A stretch of DNA of 64,000 nucleotides from Blautia sp. (GCA_029257805.1 JARIAR010000062.1:1-64000); one strand, 5' to 3'; shown: positions 1 through 8,253, counted from the stretch's first letter. The notes: generated by a model not told the origin, from the letters alone. Program-made: numbers and translations.

Positions 1-21
1 TCGATAATGTTTTTTTCTTCA
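1..21 (-). CDS. 5' end of a gene running off the left edge (first 7 codons)
   Basis: On the minus strand a strong ribosome site (AAGGAGGGG) stands 8 bases before an ATG whose first seven codons read MKKKTLS before the window ends. The Lys-rich start would fit a signal peptide or lipoprotein leader, but too little is visible to name a product. The AT-rich stretch upstream (22-186) probably holds its promoter; TTGACA-like and TATAAT-like hexamers occur there, but I could not fix one convincing pair. Confidence 0.45.
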
Positions 22-186
22 TTGTAAAAACCCCTCCTTATATTTTTTTCACACGCAGTTTTTACTTGGCAATGATAATAGCATACAAATTCTCTTTAAT
101 ACATACAGTTTTTTTGTATTATATATCAATTTTTTTCAGTTTTTTTGTGATATTTTTGTCAAATTGTATAATATGTACATTAAAAT

Positions 187-244
187 AGCTCTAAATCAAG
201 AAGTAGAAAAAATTGGCACTTTTACTACAACTAAATTTAGAGCT
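187..244. repeat. Long inverted repeat downstream of gatD
   Basis: AGCTCTAAAT (187-196) is repeated as its exact inverse ATTTAGAGCT (235-244). Inside lies a second complementary pair, GTAG (203-206) with CTAC (225-228), extended by A/T pairs. The whole would fold into an interrupted hairpin of about 58 nt beginning 6 bases after the gatD stop. It has no clear U-tract, so it may be a poor terminator, an RNA-stabilising structure or a small non-coding element. Confidence 0.5.
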
Positions 245-249
245 CATTT

Positions 250-978
250 TTATTCTTCGCTTTTTACAAATCTTTGATAAATGTAATCATTGGCTGATTT
301 TTCCTGACTATCATCAAGAGAACTCAGTTCTATATCTTTTCCGTATTTTTTTCGAAGCGCACGAAGGATTAATTCATCTGCAAGCTGAGGATTTTTAGGA
401 AGCAGCGGACCATGGAGATATGTCCCGATTACATTTCGATAAACAACCCCCTCATATCCTGACTTTCCATCATTTCCAGAGCCATATAAAACTTTTCCAA
501 GAGGCTTATTGTCTCCAATAAATGTCCTACCTCCATGATTTTCAAATCCTACCACAGGCATTTCAAACAAATCACTTTGCAGCACAATATTATCAATTAA
601 ACGCGAGTCTCCCTGTTCTGTATACATATCTACAAGAGAAAGTCCCTGCATCATACCCTGCGCTGTTTTATAATATTTTCCTAAAAGCTGATAGCCACCA
701 CAAATTCCAATGACAACACCATCTTGTTCTACATACGCTTTAAAATCTTCCTGTATTTTTTTCAGTTTCTCACACACCAGCATCTGTTCTCTATCTGATC
801 CGCCACCAAGAAGAACGATATCAAGCTTAGAAAAATCGATGGTATCATTTAACTCAAACGCAATTGTTTCTGCCTCGATTCCTCTCCAAATACACCTTTT
901 CATAAGACACTGGATATTTCCTCTGTCACCGTAAAGATTCAGAAGATCCGGATATAAATGTCCGATTGTAATTTTCAT
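250..978 (-). CDS. gatD: Lipid II isoglutaminyl synthase, glutaminase subunit GatD
   Basis: GatD releases ammonia from glutamine and passes it to MurT, which amidates the D-Glu of the lipid II stem peptide to D-isoglutamine at the inner face of the membrane. The 242-residue protein is a class I (CobQ/CobB-like) glutamine amidotransferase. The nucleophile elbow GICGGYQLLG at residues 91-100 carries the catalytic Cys93, and GTYLHG near residue 185-190 carries the expected His189. Length fits the family. Its ATG overlaps the murT stop by four bases (ATGA), so the two are translationally coupled, as expected for a 1:1 complex. Confidence 0.93.
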   Translation of the reverse strand: MKITIGHLYPDLLNLYGDRGNIQCLMKRCIWRGIEAETIAFELNDTIDFSKLDIVLLGGGSDREQMLVCEKLKKIQEDFKAYVEQDGVVIGICGGYQLLGKYYKTAQGMMQGLSLVDMYTEQGDSRLIDNIVLQSDLFEMPVVGFENHGGRTFIGDNKPLGKVLYGSGNDGKSGYEGVVYRNVIGTYLHGPLLPKNPQLADELILRALRKKYGKDIELSSLDDSQEKSANDYIYQRFVKSEE

Positions 979-2312
979 TTCTTTTCCTCCTCCAGTTTCT
1001 TCAATATATTTCTGGTTGCAAATAATGCAGTATAGTTAACAAGCACATAAAGATTACCTGTTCCGTCTTTCACACGATCTCTAACAGCTTTTTCCAAATC
1101 TGATTCAAGAATAGACGGAATATCCACATATTTCAGACGCAGACGCATATCCTCGCATCGAATTCCACTTACTGTAATGGATTTTATACTCTCTTCTTTC
1201 AGTAAATCAAAATCTACGTCCCATAACCATGAAATATCTCTTCCATCTTGAGCATTATCGTTAATTACAATAATAATATCTTTAGGTGCTGTATCCTGCA
1301 TAACTGCCGAAATATTTTGATTAAAACCTGCCGGATTTTTCGCCAGATTCAACATAACTCCTGTACCCTGAATCCGAAATTGTTCCATACGTCCATTTTC
1401 AGGATTAAATTCCCGAAGCATATCATTGAAATGCTCTCCGGAAAAGCCAGCTGTACGGAGAGCTGCATACGCTGCCAGAATGTTATAAACATTATAAAAT
1501 CCTTTATAATTTGCTACCAGCAAATTATTTTCTACCCGAAAAGAAAGCTGTTCTCCAACCTTCACGTCTCCTGCGTCATACTGAATATCCGGTCTCCGAA
1601 AACCACACCCCGGACATTCATAATCGCCCAACTGACTATAATGATAAAAACTATATTGCAAACGCTCTCCACATTTTTTACAAAATCTTCCTTCCCGAAT
1701 CTCATTTGTGGCAGAACGCATCACCGGTTTACTGATTCCATATGTTACATACGGATTGCCACTGTCCATTACAAGATAAGTAGAAAGCGCATCGTCACCA
1801 TTTACAATCACTTTCATGTCAGGAACCTTTTTTATCATTTCTTCCAGAATATTCATAGTAATGTCAATTTCCCCATATCGATCTAACTGATCCCGGAATA
1901 AATTTGTCATTACCATGTAATCAGGATGAATTGCCGGAAAAACATAACGTGTAGAAGCTTCATCCACTTCAATACAAGCGTAATCTGCATCCAGAACACC
2001 ATTCCACTTTGCCCCCAAAACAAAAGCTGCCACCACTCCATTTAACATGTTTGATCCTGTATGATTACAGATAACTTTCTTTCCCTCTTTTTCTAAGGCT
2101 GCACACAGCATATTATTTGTTGTGGTTTTTCCATTGGTTCCACATACTACAAATATCTTTTCTCTAACTTGAGAGGACAACTGTTCCAAAATATCAGGAC
2201 AAAGCTTTAATGCTATTTTTCCAGCCCATGTCACACCTTGCCGTCCCATTTTTTTACACATATAGCCTGTAATCTTTGCCGCCATTACTGCGGCTGCTCT
2301 TCTTATTTTCAT
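975..2312 (-). CDS. murT: Lipid II isoglutaminyl synthase, Mur-ligase subunit MurT
   Basis: MurT is the ATP-dependent ligase half of the MurT/GatD complex that amidates lipid II. The Mur-ligase P-loop GTNGKTTT lies near residues 58-65, and an inserted Cys4 zinc ribbon (CKKC and CPGC, about residues 211-236) is typical of MurT and absent from ordinary Mur ligases. A C-terminal MurT domain precedes gatD. I chose the ATG at 2312 (445 residues) because the family begins at about MKIRRAAAVMA and an AAAGGA site lies upstream. An in-frame ATG at 2393 would add 27 basic residues but has a poor ribosome site. A promoter at 2439-2467 drives the pair. Confidence 0.9.
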   Translation of the reverse strand: MKIRRAAAVMAAKITGYMCKKMGRQGVTWAGKIALKLCPDILEQLSSQVREKIFVVCGTNGKTTTNNMLCAALEKEGKKVICNHTGSNMLNGVVAAFVLGAKWNGVLDADYACIEVDEASTRYVFPAIHPDYMVMTNLFRDQLDRYGEIDITMNILEEMIKKVPDMKVIVNGDDALSTYLVMDSGNPYVTYGISKPVMRSATNEIREGRFCKKCGERLQYSFYHYSQLGDYECPGCGFRRPDIQYDAGDVKVGEQLSFRVENNLLVANYKGFYNVYNILAAYAALRTAGFSGEHFNDMLREFNPENGRMEQFRIQGTGVMLNLAKNPAGFNQNISAVMQDTAPKDIIIVINDNAQDGRDISWLWDVDFDLLKEESIKSITVSGIRCEDMRLRLKYVDIPSILESDLEKAVRDRVKDGTGNLYVLVNYTALFATRNILKKLEEEKK

Positions 2313-2438
2313 TCTTTTTTCTATTCCTTTGTACTTGTTCTTTATCAGATAGTATATCCTTTTTCTTAGAAAATAAAGGATTTCATTATCCATCTTACTT
2401 CTCTATATTTTTTAATTTTTGCAGTTTATTTCATAAAG

Positions 2439-2467
2439 ATTTTACGCTAAATCTGAAAAATAATCAA
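2439..2467 (-). promoter_or_regulatory. Promoter of murT-gatD
   Basis: Reading the minus strand, TTGATT (2467-2462) and TAAAAT (2444-2439) are separated by 17 bases. The site lies just after the rplQ terminator, so murT-gatD is a separate transcription unit from the ribosomal operon. Confidence 0.65.
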
Positions 2468-2469
2468 GT

Positions 2470-2505
2470 AAAAAAGAGGCATCTGCCAATTAGCAGACAC
2501 CTCTT
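2470..2505 (-). terminator. Terminator of the rpmJ-rplQ operon
   Basis: AAGAGG and CCTCTT close a 13-bp stem (two G-U pairs) around the loop TAATTG, followed on the minus strand by a run of T. It starts 12 bases after the rplQ stop. Confidence 0.9.
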
Positions 2506-2517
2506 ATATGGAAAAAA

Positions 2518-3054
2518 TTAAACTAATTCGATTAATACTTCCATTGCTGCATCGCCCTTACGCGGTCCGATTTTTACGATTCTTGTATAACCACCGTTAC
2601 GTCCAACGTATTTCGGAGCGATTTCTGTAAACATTTTGTTTACCATATCAACTTCTTTTGTGTTTTTCTTTCTTCCAGCGCCTTTTGCAGGAACTTCTGT
2701 TACCGGATAGAATACTTTCATCATCTGACGACGAGCGTGAAGTCTGGATGGAGCATCTTTTGTGATTTCCTTCTGAACTTCATCATATACAGTTTTCTTC
2801 TTTCCGTCTACAACTTCTTTCACTCTTTTGCCTTCTGCATCTTTACGTGCAACTTTAGCAGTTACTGTTACAGTTTCAAAGTTGTCTTTTTCGCGAACAG
2901 CCATAGCGATCAGGCCTTCTGCAATTTTACGAATTTCTTTTGCTTTTGCTTCTGTAGTAACAATTTTACCATTGTATAACAGGTTTGTTACCTGATTTCT
3001 CAGTAATGCTTTTCTCTGAGCAGAAGTTCTGCTTAATTTTCTATATTTTGCCAT
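2518..3054 (-). CDS. rplQ: 50S ribosomal protein L17 (long form)
   Basis: Large-subunit protein near the peptide exit tunnel. The N-terminus (MAKYRKLSRTSAQRKALLRN) and C-terminus (GGYTRIVKIGPRKGD) are typical L17. At 178 residues it is much longer than the roughly 120 of Bacillus L17: a Lys-rich insertion of about 50 residues lies between the N-terminal helices and the LHARRQ motif. I place the start at 3054 because GGAGG lies 7 bases upstream; the ATG at 3069 overlaps that ribosome site. Last gene of the operon, followed by a terminator. Confidence 0.95.
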   Translation of the reverse strand: MAKYRKLSRTSAQRKALLRNQVTNLLYNGKIVTTEAKAKEIRKIAEGLIAMAVREKDNFETVTVTAKVARKDAEGKRVKEVVDGKKKTVYDEVQKEITKDAPSRLHARRQMMKVFYPVTEVPAKGAGRKKNTKEVDMVNKMFTEIAPKYVGRNGGYTRIVKIGPRKGDAAMEVLIELV

Positions 3055-3152
3055 TTTGTTTTCCTCCATCTGTGGGACAGCAAAGCACGCTTGTTCGGTC
3101 TTACTGCTTCACTGCTTAGCAAATCCCCACTATATTTCATCTATACGGATTC

Positions 3153-4112
3153 TTACTCTTCTGTAGGCTGAAGCTGTAAGCCCAGCTCTTTCAATTTTGC
3201 AAGAACCTCTTCCAATGATTTACGACCAAGATTACGTACCTTCATCATATCATCTGAAGTTTTGTTACATAATTCTTCTACTGTATTAATTCCGGCTCTC
3301 TTCAGACAGTTATAAGAACGAACAGATAATTCTAATTCGTCAATACTCATTTCAAGAACCTTTTCCTTCTCATTGTCTTCCTTCTCAATCATAACTTCTG
3401 CAGTTTTTGCATTTTCAGAAAGATCAATGAAAAGACTTAAATGTTCACTTAATACCTTAGCAGCAAGACTTACTGCTTCATCCGGATCCAGTGTTCCATT
3501 TGTATATACATCCAATGTCAGCTTATCGTAATCTGTAACCTGACCTACACGAGTATTCTCTACGATCATATTAACTCTGTCTATAGGAGTATAAATTGCA
3601 TCTACTGCAAGAACCCCAATAGGCATGTCATCTGTTTTACCTTTGTCCGCGCTTATATAACCGCGTCCTTTGGTAATAGTAAGCTCCATAGCAAGTCTAC
3701 AATCTTTGCCACCATTTAAAGTTGCAATCACCTGATCCGGATTCATAATTTCAATATCCTGATCTGCCTGAATATCTGCTGCTGTAACAACACCTTTTCC
3801 TTCACATTCAATATATGCAGTTTTCGGTTCATTATCGCTGCTGTTATTCTTGATTGCAAGGCTCTTCAGATTCATAATGATCTCAGCTACATCTTCCTTC
3901 ACTCCCGGAATAGAACTGAACTCGTGAAGTACACCGTCAATCTTAACCTGGCTTACAGCTGCTCCCGGCAGGGAGGACAGCATAATTCTACGAAGAGAGT
4001 TGCCAAGTGTGCTGCCATATCCTCTTTCCAGAGGTTCTACCACGAATCTTCCGAATTTCTTATCTTCAGATAATTCGGTAATTTCGATTTTTGGTTTATT
4101 GAAATCAAACAC
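3153..4112 (-). CDS. rpoA: RNA polymerase alpha subunit
   Basis: Dimerises to seed RNA polymerase assembly; the C-terminal domain binds UP elements and activators. The 319-residue protein has the N-terminal dimerisation domain ([20 protein letters not shown] near residue 23) and, after an acidic linker, the helix-hairpin-helix C-terminal domain ([24 protein letters not shown]). The start is GTG with AGAAGGAGGG 9 bases upstream. It lies between rpsD and rplQ, as in most Firmicutes. Confidence 0.98.
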   Translation of the reverse strand: MFDFNKPKIEITELSEDKKFGRFVVEPLERGYGSTLGNSLRRIMLSSLPGAAVSQVKIDGVLHEFSSIPGVKEDVAEIIMNLKSLAIKNNSSDNEPKTAYIECEGKGVVTAADIQADQDIEIMNPDQVIATLNGGKDCRLAMELTITKGRGYISADKGKTDDMPIGVLAVDAIYTPIDRVNMIVENTRVGQVTDYDKLTLDVYTNGTLDPDEAVSLAAKVLSEHLSLFIDLSENAKTAEVMIEKEDNEKEKVLEMSIDELELSVRSYNCLKRAGINTVEELCNKTSDDMMKVRNLGRKSLEEVLAKLKELGLQLQPTEE

Positions 4113-4166
4113 TATAAAGTCCCTCCTTCTGGGTTATTCAACGTTTGAGGGTAAAATCATGCTTTA

Positions 4167-4760
4167 TTATTTAGAATACAGCTCGACGATAAGCATTTCG
4201 TCTACAGGAACATCGATTGCTTCTCTGTTTGGAAGTTCTTTTACAGTTCCTTTAAGGTTTTCCTGATCAGCTTCCAGCCATTCCGGTACAAGTCTTCCAC
4301 CTGTTACTTCCAGAATTGCTTTATATCTTTCAGAACCTTTTGCATTTTCTTTGATTTCGATTACATCACCAGCTTTTACAAGGTAAGATGGGATATTTAC
4401 AGATTTACCATTTACAAGAATGTGCTTGTGATCTACGATCTGACGAGCTTCTCTTCTTGTTCTGGCAAAACCAAGACGGAATACAACATTGTCCAGTCTG
4501 CTTTCAAGCATGATCATCATGTTTTCACCAGTCTGTCCCGGCATTCTATCTGCTTTTTTATAATAATTACGGAATGGTTTTTCCAGTACTCCGTAAATGA
4601 ATTTTGCTTTCTGTTTTTCTCTTAACTGTAAACCGTATTCAGAAACTTTACGATTTGCACGTTTTAACTGTCTTGTGGATTTTTTATCAATTCCTAAGTA
4701 AATTGGATCCAGACCAAGGGATCTGCATCTTTTCAGAACAGGCACTCTATTTACAGCCAT
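4167..4760 (-). CDS. rpsD: 30S ribosomal protein S4
   Basis: Primary 16S rRNA-binding protein that nucleates assembly of the 5' domain. The 197 residues include the S4 RNA-binding domain ([20 protein letters not shown], about residues 84-103). The N-terminus has a single Cys, so this is the zinc-free form. In other bacteria S4 regulates its own operon or gene; no obvious S4 leader is visible directly before this gene. Confidence 0.97.
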   Translation of the reverse strand: MAVNRVPVLKRCRSLGLDPIYLGIDKKSTRQLKRANRKVSEYGLQLREKQKAKFIYGVLEKPFRNYYKKADRMPGQTGENMMIMLESRLDNVVFRLGFARTRREARQIVDHKHILVNGKSVNIPSYLVKAGDVIEIKENAKGSERYKAILEVTGGRLVPEWLEADQENLKGTVKELPNREAIDVPVDEMLIVELYSK

Positions 4761-4777
4761 TTCAAACTACCTCCTAA

Positions 4778-5170
4778 TTAGACTCTTCTGCGTTTTGGTG
4801 GACGGCATCCGTTATGTGGAACCGGTGTTACGTCACGAATACTTGTTACTTCCAGTCCGCAAGCCTGAAGGGCACGGATTGCAGCTTCACGACCAGAACC
4901 TGGTCCTTTTACCATAACATCTACTGTTTTCAAGCCATGTACTAACGCAGCTTTTGTTGCTGTTTCAGCAGCCATCTGTGCTGCATAAGGAGTAGATTTC
5001 CTTGAACCTCTAAATCCCAGACCGCCTGCACTTGCCCATGAAAGAGCGTTTCCTTCACTGTCAGTCAATGTAACAATTGTATTGTTAAAAGAAGACTGAA
5101 TATGTGCCTGTCCGTGTTCAACGTTTTTCTTGACACGACGTTTTGTCGTTTTTTTAGTCACTTTTGCCAT
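4778..5170 (-). CDS. rpsK: 30S ribosomal protein S11
   Basis: Platform protein of the small subunit, contacting S7 and the mRNA exit channel. The 130-residue sequence has the family core ([21 protein letters not shown]) and the conserved C-terminus [13 protein letters not shown]. It lies in the usual rpsM-rpsK-rpsD order, 17 bases upstream of rpsD. Confidence 0.98.
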   Translation of the reverse strand: MAKVTKKTTKRRVKKNVEHGQAHIQSSFNNTIVTLTDSEGNALSWASAGGLGFRGSRKSTPYAAQMAAETATKAALVHGLKTVDVMVKGPGSGREAAIRALQACGLEVTSIRDVTPVPHNGCRPPKRRRV

Positions 5171-5218
5171 TTTAAAACTAACCTACACTTTCCTTTTTAT
5201 AGATATATTATTAAGTTA

Positions 5219-5587
5219 TTATTTCTTCTTATTTGCAACAGTTCTCTTAGGACCTTTGCGTGTTCTTGCATTTGTTTTGGTCTTCTGGCCACGAACCGGA
5301 AGTCCTTTACGATGACGAATACCTCTGTAGCATCCGATTTCCTGCAGTCTCTTAATGTTCAGAGCGATTTCTCTACGAAGGTCACCTTCTACTGTCATTG
5401 TTTCATCAATAACAGAACTGATATTTTTGATTTCTTCGTCTGTCAGATCTCTGACACGAGTATCAGGATTTACTCCTGCTTTCTCAAGAATTTTTGTTGC
5501 ACTTGGTCTGCCGATTCCATAAATATAGGTCAAACCGATTTCTACACGTTTTTCTCTTGGTAAGTCTACACCAGCTATACGAGCCAT
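5219..5587 (-). CDS. rpsM: 30S ribosomal protein S13
   Basis: Small-subunit head protein that contacts the large subunit and P-site tRNA. The 122 residues begin [20 protein letters not shown] and end in the basic tail that reaches the decoding region. The start at 5587 is chosen because GGAGG lies 8 bases upstream and the family begins at MARIAGV; a longer in-frame reading to 5644 covers non-conserved leader. Unusually, 311 bases of foldable sequence separate it from rpmJ. Confidence 0.97.
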   Translation of the reverse strand: MARIAGVDLPREKRVEIGLTYIYGIGRPSATKILEKAGVNPDTRVRDLTDEEIKNISSVIDETMTVEGDLRREIALNIKRLQEIGCYRGIRHRKGLPVRGQKTKTNARTRKGPKRTVANKKK

Positions 5588-5898
5588 GTACTGTTTCCTC
5601 CATTTTCTTTGTTTGAAAGTCCGGCTTCCGTACACCACTTGCACTTATGTACAAGGTGAAATGGGGTGCATCTGTCCGCTGCTTTCTTTTTTAGTTCCTA
5701 ATTGGGGTGCCTCGGTAAACACCCAGCCGCTTCTGGCGAATAACGGCCTTTCCGAAATTTTTGACCAACAGGTCAACGTTGCCTCTCGGTATTAGGCAAT
5801 ACATGCTGAAAACTTTTCAAACAGTATGAACAACCTTTCCGGGTGTTTCACACTGCAGCCGCACGTTTCACAAACATCACCTCTGTGATTTACAAAAA
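5588..5898 (-). ncRNA. Foldable leader between rpmJ and rpsM (candidate cis-regulatory RNA)
   Basis: This stretch holds no credible gene. In the direction of transcription it contains several hairpins in close order: TTGCCT/AGGCAA, TTGACC/GGTCAA with loop TGTT, GCCG/CGGC, GGGTG/CACCC, and TTGTAC/GTGCAA with loop ATAA just before the rpsM ribosome site. Two of the loops share TACCGAG. Ribosomal operons often carry autoregulatory leaders, so a binding site for a product of this operon is a reasonable guess, but I recognise no described family. Confidence 0.45.
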
Positions 5899-6012
5899 TC
5901 AACCCTGACGCTGTTTGTGTTTTGGATTTTCACAGATTACTCTGATAGATCCTTTTCTTTTAATGATCTTGCATTTTTCGCAGATCGGCTTTACAGATGA
6001 TCTTACTTTCAC
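5899..6012 (-). CDS. rpmJ: 50S ribosomal protein L36
   Basis: The 37-residue protein starts at a GTG (6012-6010) with a perfect AAGGAGG 7 bases upstream. It is the zinc-binding form, with Cys11, Cys14, Cys27 and His32 as ligands (family knowledge). An in-frame reading from 6093 would add unrelated residues across the promoter and hairpin, so it is rejected. rpmJ is normally preceded by infA; here infA is missing and rpmJ is the first gene after its own promoter. Confidence 0.95.
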   Translation of the reverse strand: MKVRSSVKPICEKCKIIKRKGSIRVICENPKHKQRQG

Positions 6013-6060
6013 TGGAAATCCTCCTTCCGTAAATATAGCATTAAAATCTGCAGTTTCCAG

Positions 6061-6087
6061 GCGCACGTGTACTATATACACGCGCGC
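6061..6087 (-). promoter_or_regulatory. 5'-terminal hairpin of the rpmJ operon mRNA
   Basis: An 11-bp stem with one G-U pair and a 5-nt loop spans these bases: the arms are GCGCGCGTGTA and TACACGTGCGC. It would begin about 3 nt after the predicted transcription start and end about 50 nt before rpmJ. Such 5'-end hairpins can shield mRNA from 5'-dependent decay by RNase J, which is encoded in this window. Confidence 0.6.
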
Positions 6088-6096
6088 TTGCAATAT

Positions 6097-6125
6097 ATTC
6101 TATCACTGCTTTATGGTAAATGCAA
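6097..6125 (-). promoter_or_regulatory. Promoter of the rpmJ-rpsM-rpsK-rpsD-rpoA-rplQ operon
   Basis: On the minus strand TTGCAT (6125-6120) and TAGAAT (6102-6097) are 17 bases apart. The -35 box begins 10 bases after the hflC stop, with no terminator between. Confidence 0.7.
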
Positions 6126-6134
6126 GAGATTTTT

Positions 6135-7001
6135 TTAATTCCCTTCAAAAATTTTTGCAATAGGAGAATCCTGTGAAAGAATTACGGTTTTATCCTGCCC
6201 CTTCATAGACTTTTTCAAAGCATCAAGACTTCTTACAAATGAATAGAAATCACTTCTTCCTTCTTCCCCATAAGCCTGGGCAAGAGTTTTCATATATTCC
6301 TGCTCTCCTTCTGCTTTTAAAATCTCAGCCTGTTTTTCTGCTTCTGAAATTTTAATTGCAATCTCTTTATCTGTAGTATTTCGAATTACTTTTGCCTCAG
6401 AACTTCCCTGTGCTTTAAATGTCGCAGCAATATTATCTCTTTCTGAAATCATACGCTCATACACTGCATCCTTATTATCTTCCGGAAGATCCAGCTGCTT
6501 TGTTTCAAAAAGAAGTAACGAAACCCCATACTGTTCCATATTATTTCCAATTGACTCCATGACTGCTTGTGACAATTCACCGTCACGGCTTGTAATAACC
6601 TCATCCTGCGACATGCTACTGATCACATTTTTAGTTGCATTATAAACAGCTGTATTAATTCGGCTTTCCCCATTCTCTACAGAAGAATTCAATGTTTGTG
6701 CAAATTTTAACGGATCCTGTATTTTCCATAGAACATAGCTGTCCGAAATCATTGTTTTTTTATCCTTTGTAATTACATCAGAAGGCGATAGGTCATACAG
6801 CAAGGTTTCTTTCGGAAGCGTAGCTGTTGTTTCCAGGAAAGGAATTTTCAGACTGATTCCCGGAGAACTAATAACACGTTTTACTTTTCCAAACTGCCGT
6901 ACCAATTTATACTCATTCTGTGCTGTAACCGTAATGGATGCAGCCGCCCCCAGAAGAACTGCTACACTTCCTAATATGATAAATAATTTTTTATTTTTCA
7001 T
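6135..7001 (-). CDS. hflC: SPFH/Band 7 membrane protein HflC
   Basis: Partner of HflK in a membrane-anchored SPFH cage that, in Escherichia coli, encloses and modulates the FtsH protease. The 288 residues start with one transmembrane segment (about 7-27), followed by the SPFH domain (about 28-200) and an Ala/Glu/Lys-rich coiled coil containing EKQAEILKAEGEQEYM. Its ATG overlaps the hflK stop by four bases. The unit lies behind a putative Mn2+ riboswitch (see 8081-8253). Confidence 0.9.
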   Translation of the reverse strand: MKNKKLFIILGSVAVLLGAAASITVTAQNEYKLVRQFGKVKRVISSPGISLKIPFLETTATLPKETLLYDLSPSDVITKDKKTMISDSYVLWKIQDPLKFAQTLNSSVENGESRINTAVYNATKNVISSMSQDEVITSRDGELSQAVMESIGNNMEQYGVSLLLFETKQLDLPEDNKDAVYERMISERDNIAATFKAQGSSEAKVIRNTTDKEIAIKISEAEKQAEILKAEGEQEYMKTLAQAYGEEGRSDFYSFVRSLDALKKSMKGQDKTVILSQDSPIAKIFEGN

Positions 7002-8035
7002 TGGTTCTCCTCCGTATTTTCTGTCTCTGTATTTTCATTCGTACTTTCCACTGCTGCTTCCCCTTGATCTGAAGCGTCTTCCTGAGAAATAAACGGATCT
7101 AAAGGAAGAAGTTTTTGCACACCATTTCCACTGTCAATAACAATCTTCATATCCGGCAGTACGTCTTCCATTGCTTCAAAAAACATACGCTGTTTTGTAA
7201 CAACCGGATTCTTGCTGTATTCTTCATACATAGCATTAAAACGTGCAACCTCTGCTTCTGCTTCGTTTATTCGCATCTGCTTCTGAGCCTCCGCATCCTG
7301 AATTACCTGATCCGCCCGAGCTTCCGCTTCCGGCATTTTTTCGTTTCTATACTTGTTTGCGTTATTGATGGCTGTCTCTTTTCCCTGTTTTGCTGTTTCA
7401 ACTGCCTTAAAAGCTCTCATAACTTCCTGTGTTGGTGGCTCTGAATCCTGTATGGTAATATTCACAAGCTGAATTCCCATATCCTGTTCTTCGAGCCCTT
7501 TCATGATCATTTCCTTTATTTTTCCCTGTATCTCACTTTTTCCTGTTGTAAGAACGTCATCCACTCCATAATTTGCAATCACTGTACGAATACAGCTCTG
7601 GGCAAGATTTTTTAATATATTTTCCGGTTCTTTTGTCTCATACAAGTATTTCACAGGCTCTGCAATGCGATATTCCACAAAGAAATCAACATCTATAAAG
7701 TTATAATCCGCAGTGATCATCAGCCCTTCCTGCTCCACCGTCTCATTATTTTCAAGACTGTATCCTATAGGAAATCCCTGAATGGTAGTATTAACTTTTT
7801 CCACTTTTTGAATAAATGGAAGCTTAAAATGAAGACCTGTTTCAGATACGGCTTTTGGAACTCCAAAAGTTGTAAGAACCGCCTGCTCCTGCTCCTGGAT
7901 CTGATAAGTGGCATCAGTAGCCATCACTGCTACAAGTGCAATACCTGCAACTCCTATTGCAGCTTTTTTAAAATGCTTTCCTGGCTTTGGTACTTTTGAA
8001 AATATGTTCGTTTCTCCATTTTGAAATTCTCTCAC
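6998..8035 (-). CDS. hflK: SPFH/Band 7 membrane protein HflK
   Basis: Larger partner of HflC. The 345-residue protein has a cytoplasmic N-terminal tail, one transmembrane segment at about residues 24-42, an SPFH domain with EQEQAVLTTFG at its start, a long coiled coil (EAEARADQVIQDAEAQKQM, about 232-250) and an acidic Asn/Glu-rich tail. The start is GTG with AGGAGG 6 bases upstream. It is the first gene behind the leader at 8081-8253. The link of HflKC to a metal-sensing leader is an inference. Confidence 0.9.
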   Translation of the reverse strand: MREFQNGETNIFSKVPKPGKHFKKAAIGVAGIALVAVMATDATYQIQEQEQAVLTTFGVPKAVSETGLHFKLPFIQKVEKVNTTIQGFPIGYSLENNETVEQEGLMITADYNFIDVDFFVEYRIAEPVKYLYETKEPENILKNLAQSCIRTVIANYGVDDVLTTGKSEIQGKIKEMIMKGLEEQDMGIQLVNITIQDSEPPTQEVMRAFKAVETAKQGKETAINNANKYRNEKMPEAEARADQVIQDAEAQKQMRINEAEAEVARFNAMYEEYSKNPVVTKQRMFFEAMEDVLPDMKIVIDSGNGVQKLLPLDPFISQEDASDQGEAAVESTNENTETENTEENQ

Positions 8036-8080
8036 TGTGCTCCTCCTTTATGTTCTGAAAACTTTTTGTTTTGCATTTTT

Positions 8081-8253
8081 AAAGAAAAGAAAAAGACTTT
8101 CGTTTCGGACACGTACTCTTCATGTCTCAAAACAAAAGTCTCGCTGATTATCTCATATTGCGGGTCATTCTATGTACCGTTCTGACGCATATATGTACCA
8201 CTTTTCTGCGAAAACAAACTATGTCTTTCAGATAATGGCCGCTACTCCCTTTT
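8081..8253 (-). ncRNA. Putative yybP-ykoY (Mn2+) riboswitch with overlapping terminator, before hflK
   Basis: The minus-strand RNA begins AAAAG GGAGUAGC (8253-8241) and ends AGCGAGA CUUUU (8145-8134). This matches the two diagnostic parts of the manganese riboswitch: P1 plus the GGAGUAGC loop, and the AGCAAGA-type loop plus the P1 partner. AAAAG pairs with CUUUU to close P1, and ATTATCT with AGATAAT forms an inner helix. The P1 3' strand is also the 5' arm of a 12-bp terminator (8141-8130 with 8105-8094) followed by the U-rich tract 8093-8081. Closing P1 with bound metal would block the terminator: an ON switch. Promoter and leader read only into hflK-hflC. Confidence 0.8.

Noticed and set aside
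1248-1886. 212-codon plus-strand frame opposite murT
   Set aside because: Cys/His/Ile-rich antisense translation of murT; murT has P-loop and zinc ribbon.
6013-6093. N-terminal extension of L36 from 6093
   Set aside because: It covers the promoter start and 5' hairpin; the GTG at 6012 has a perfect AAGGAGG and fits the family length.
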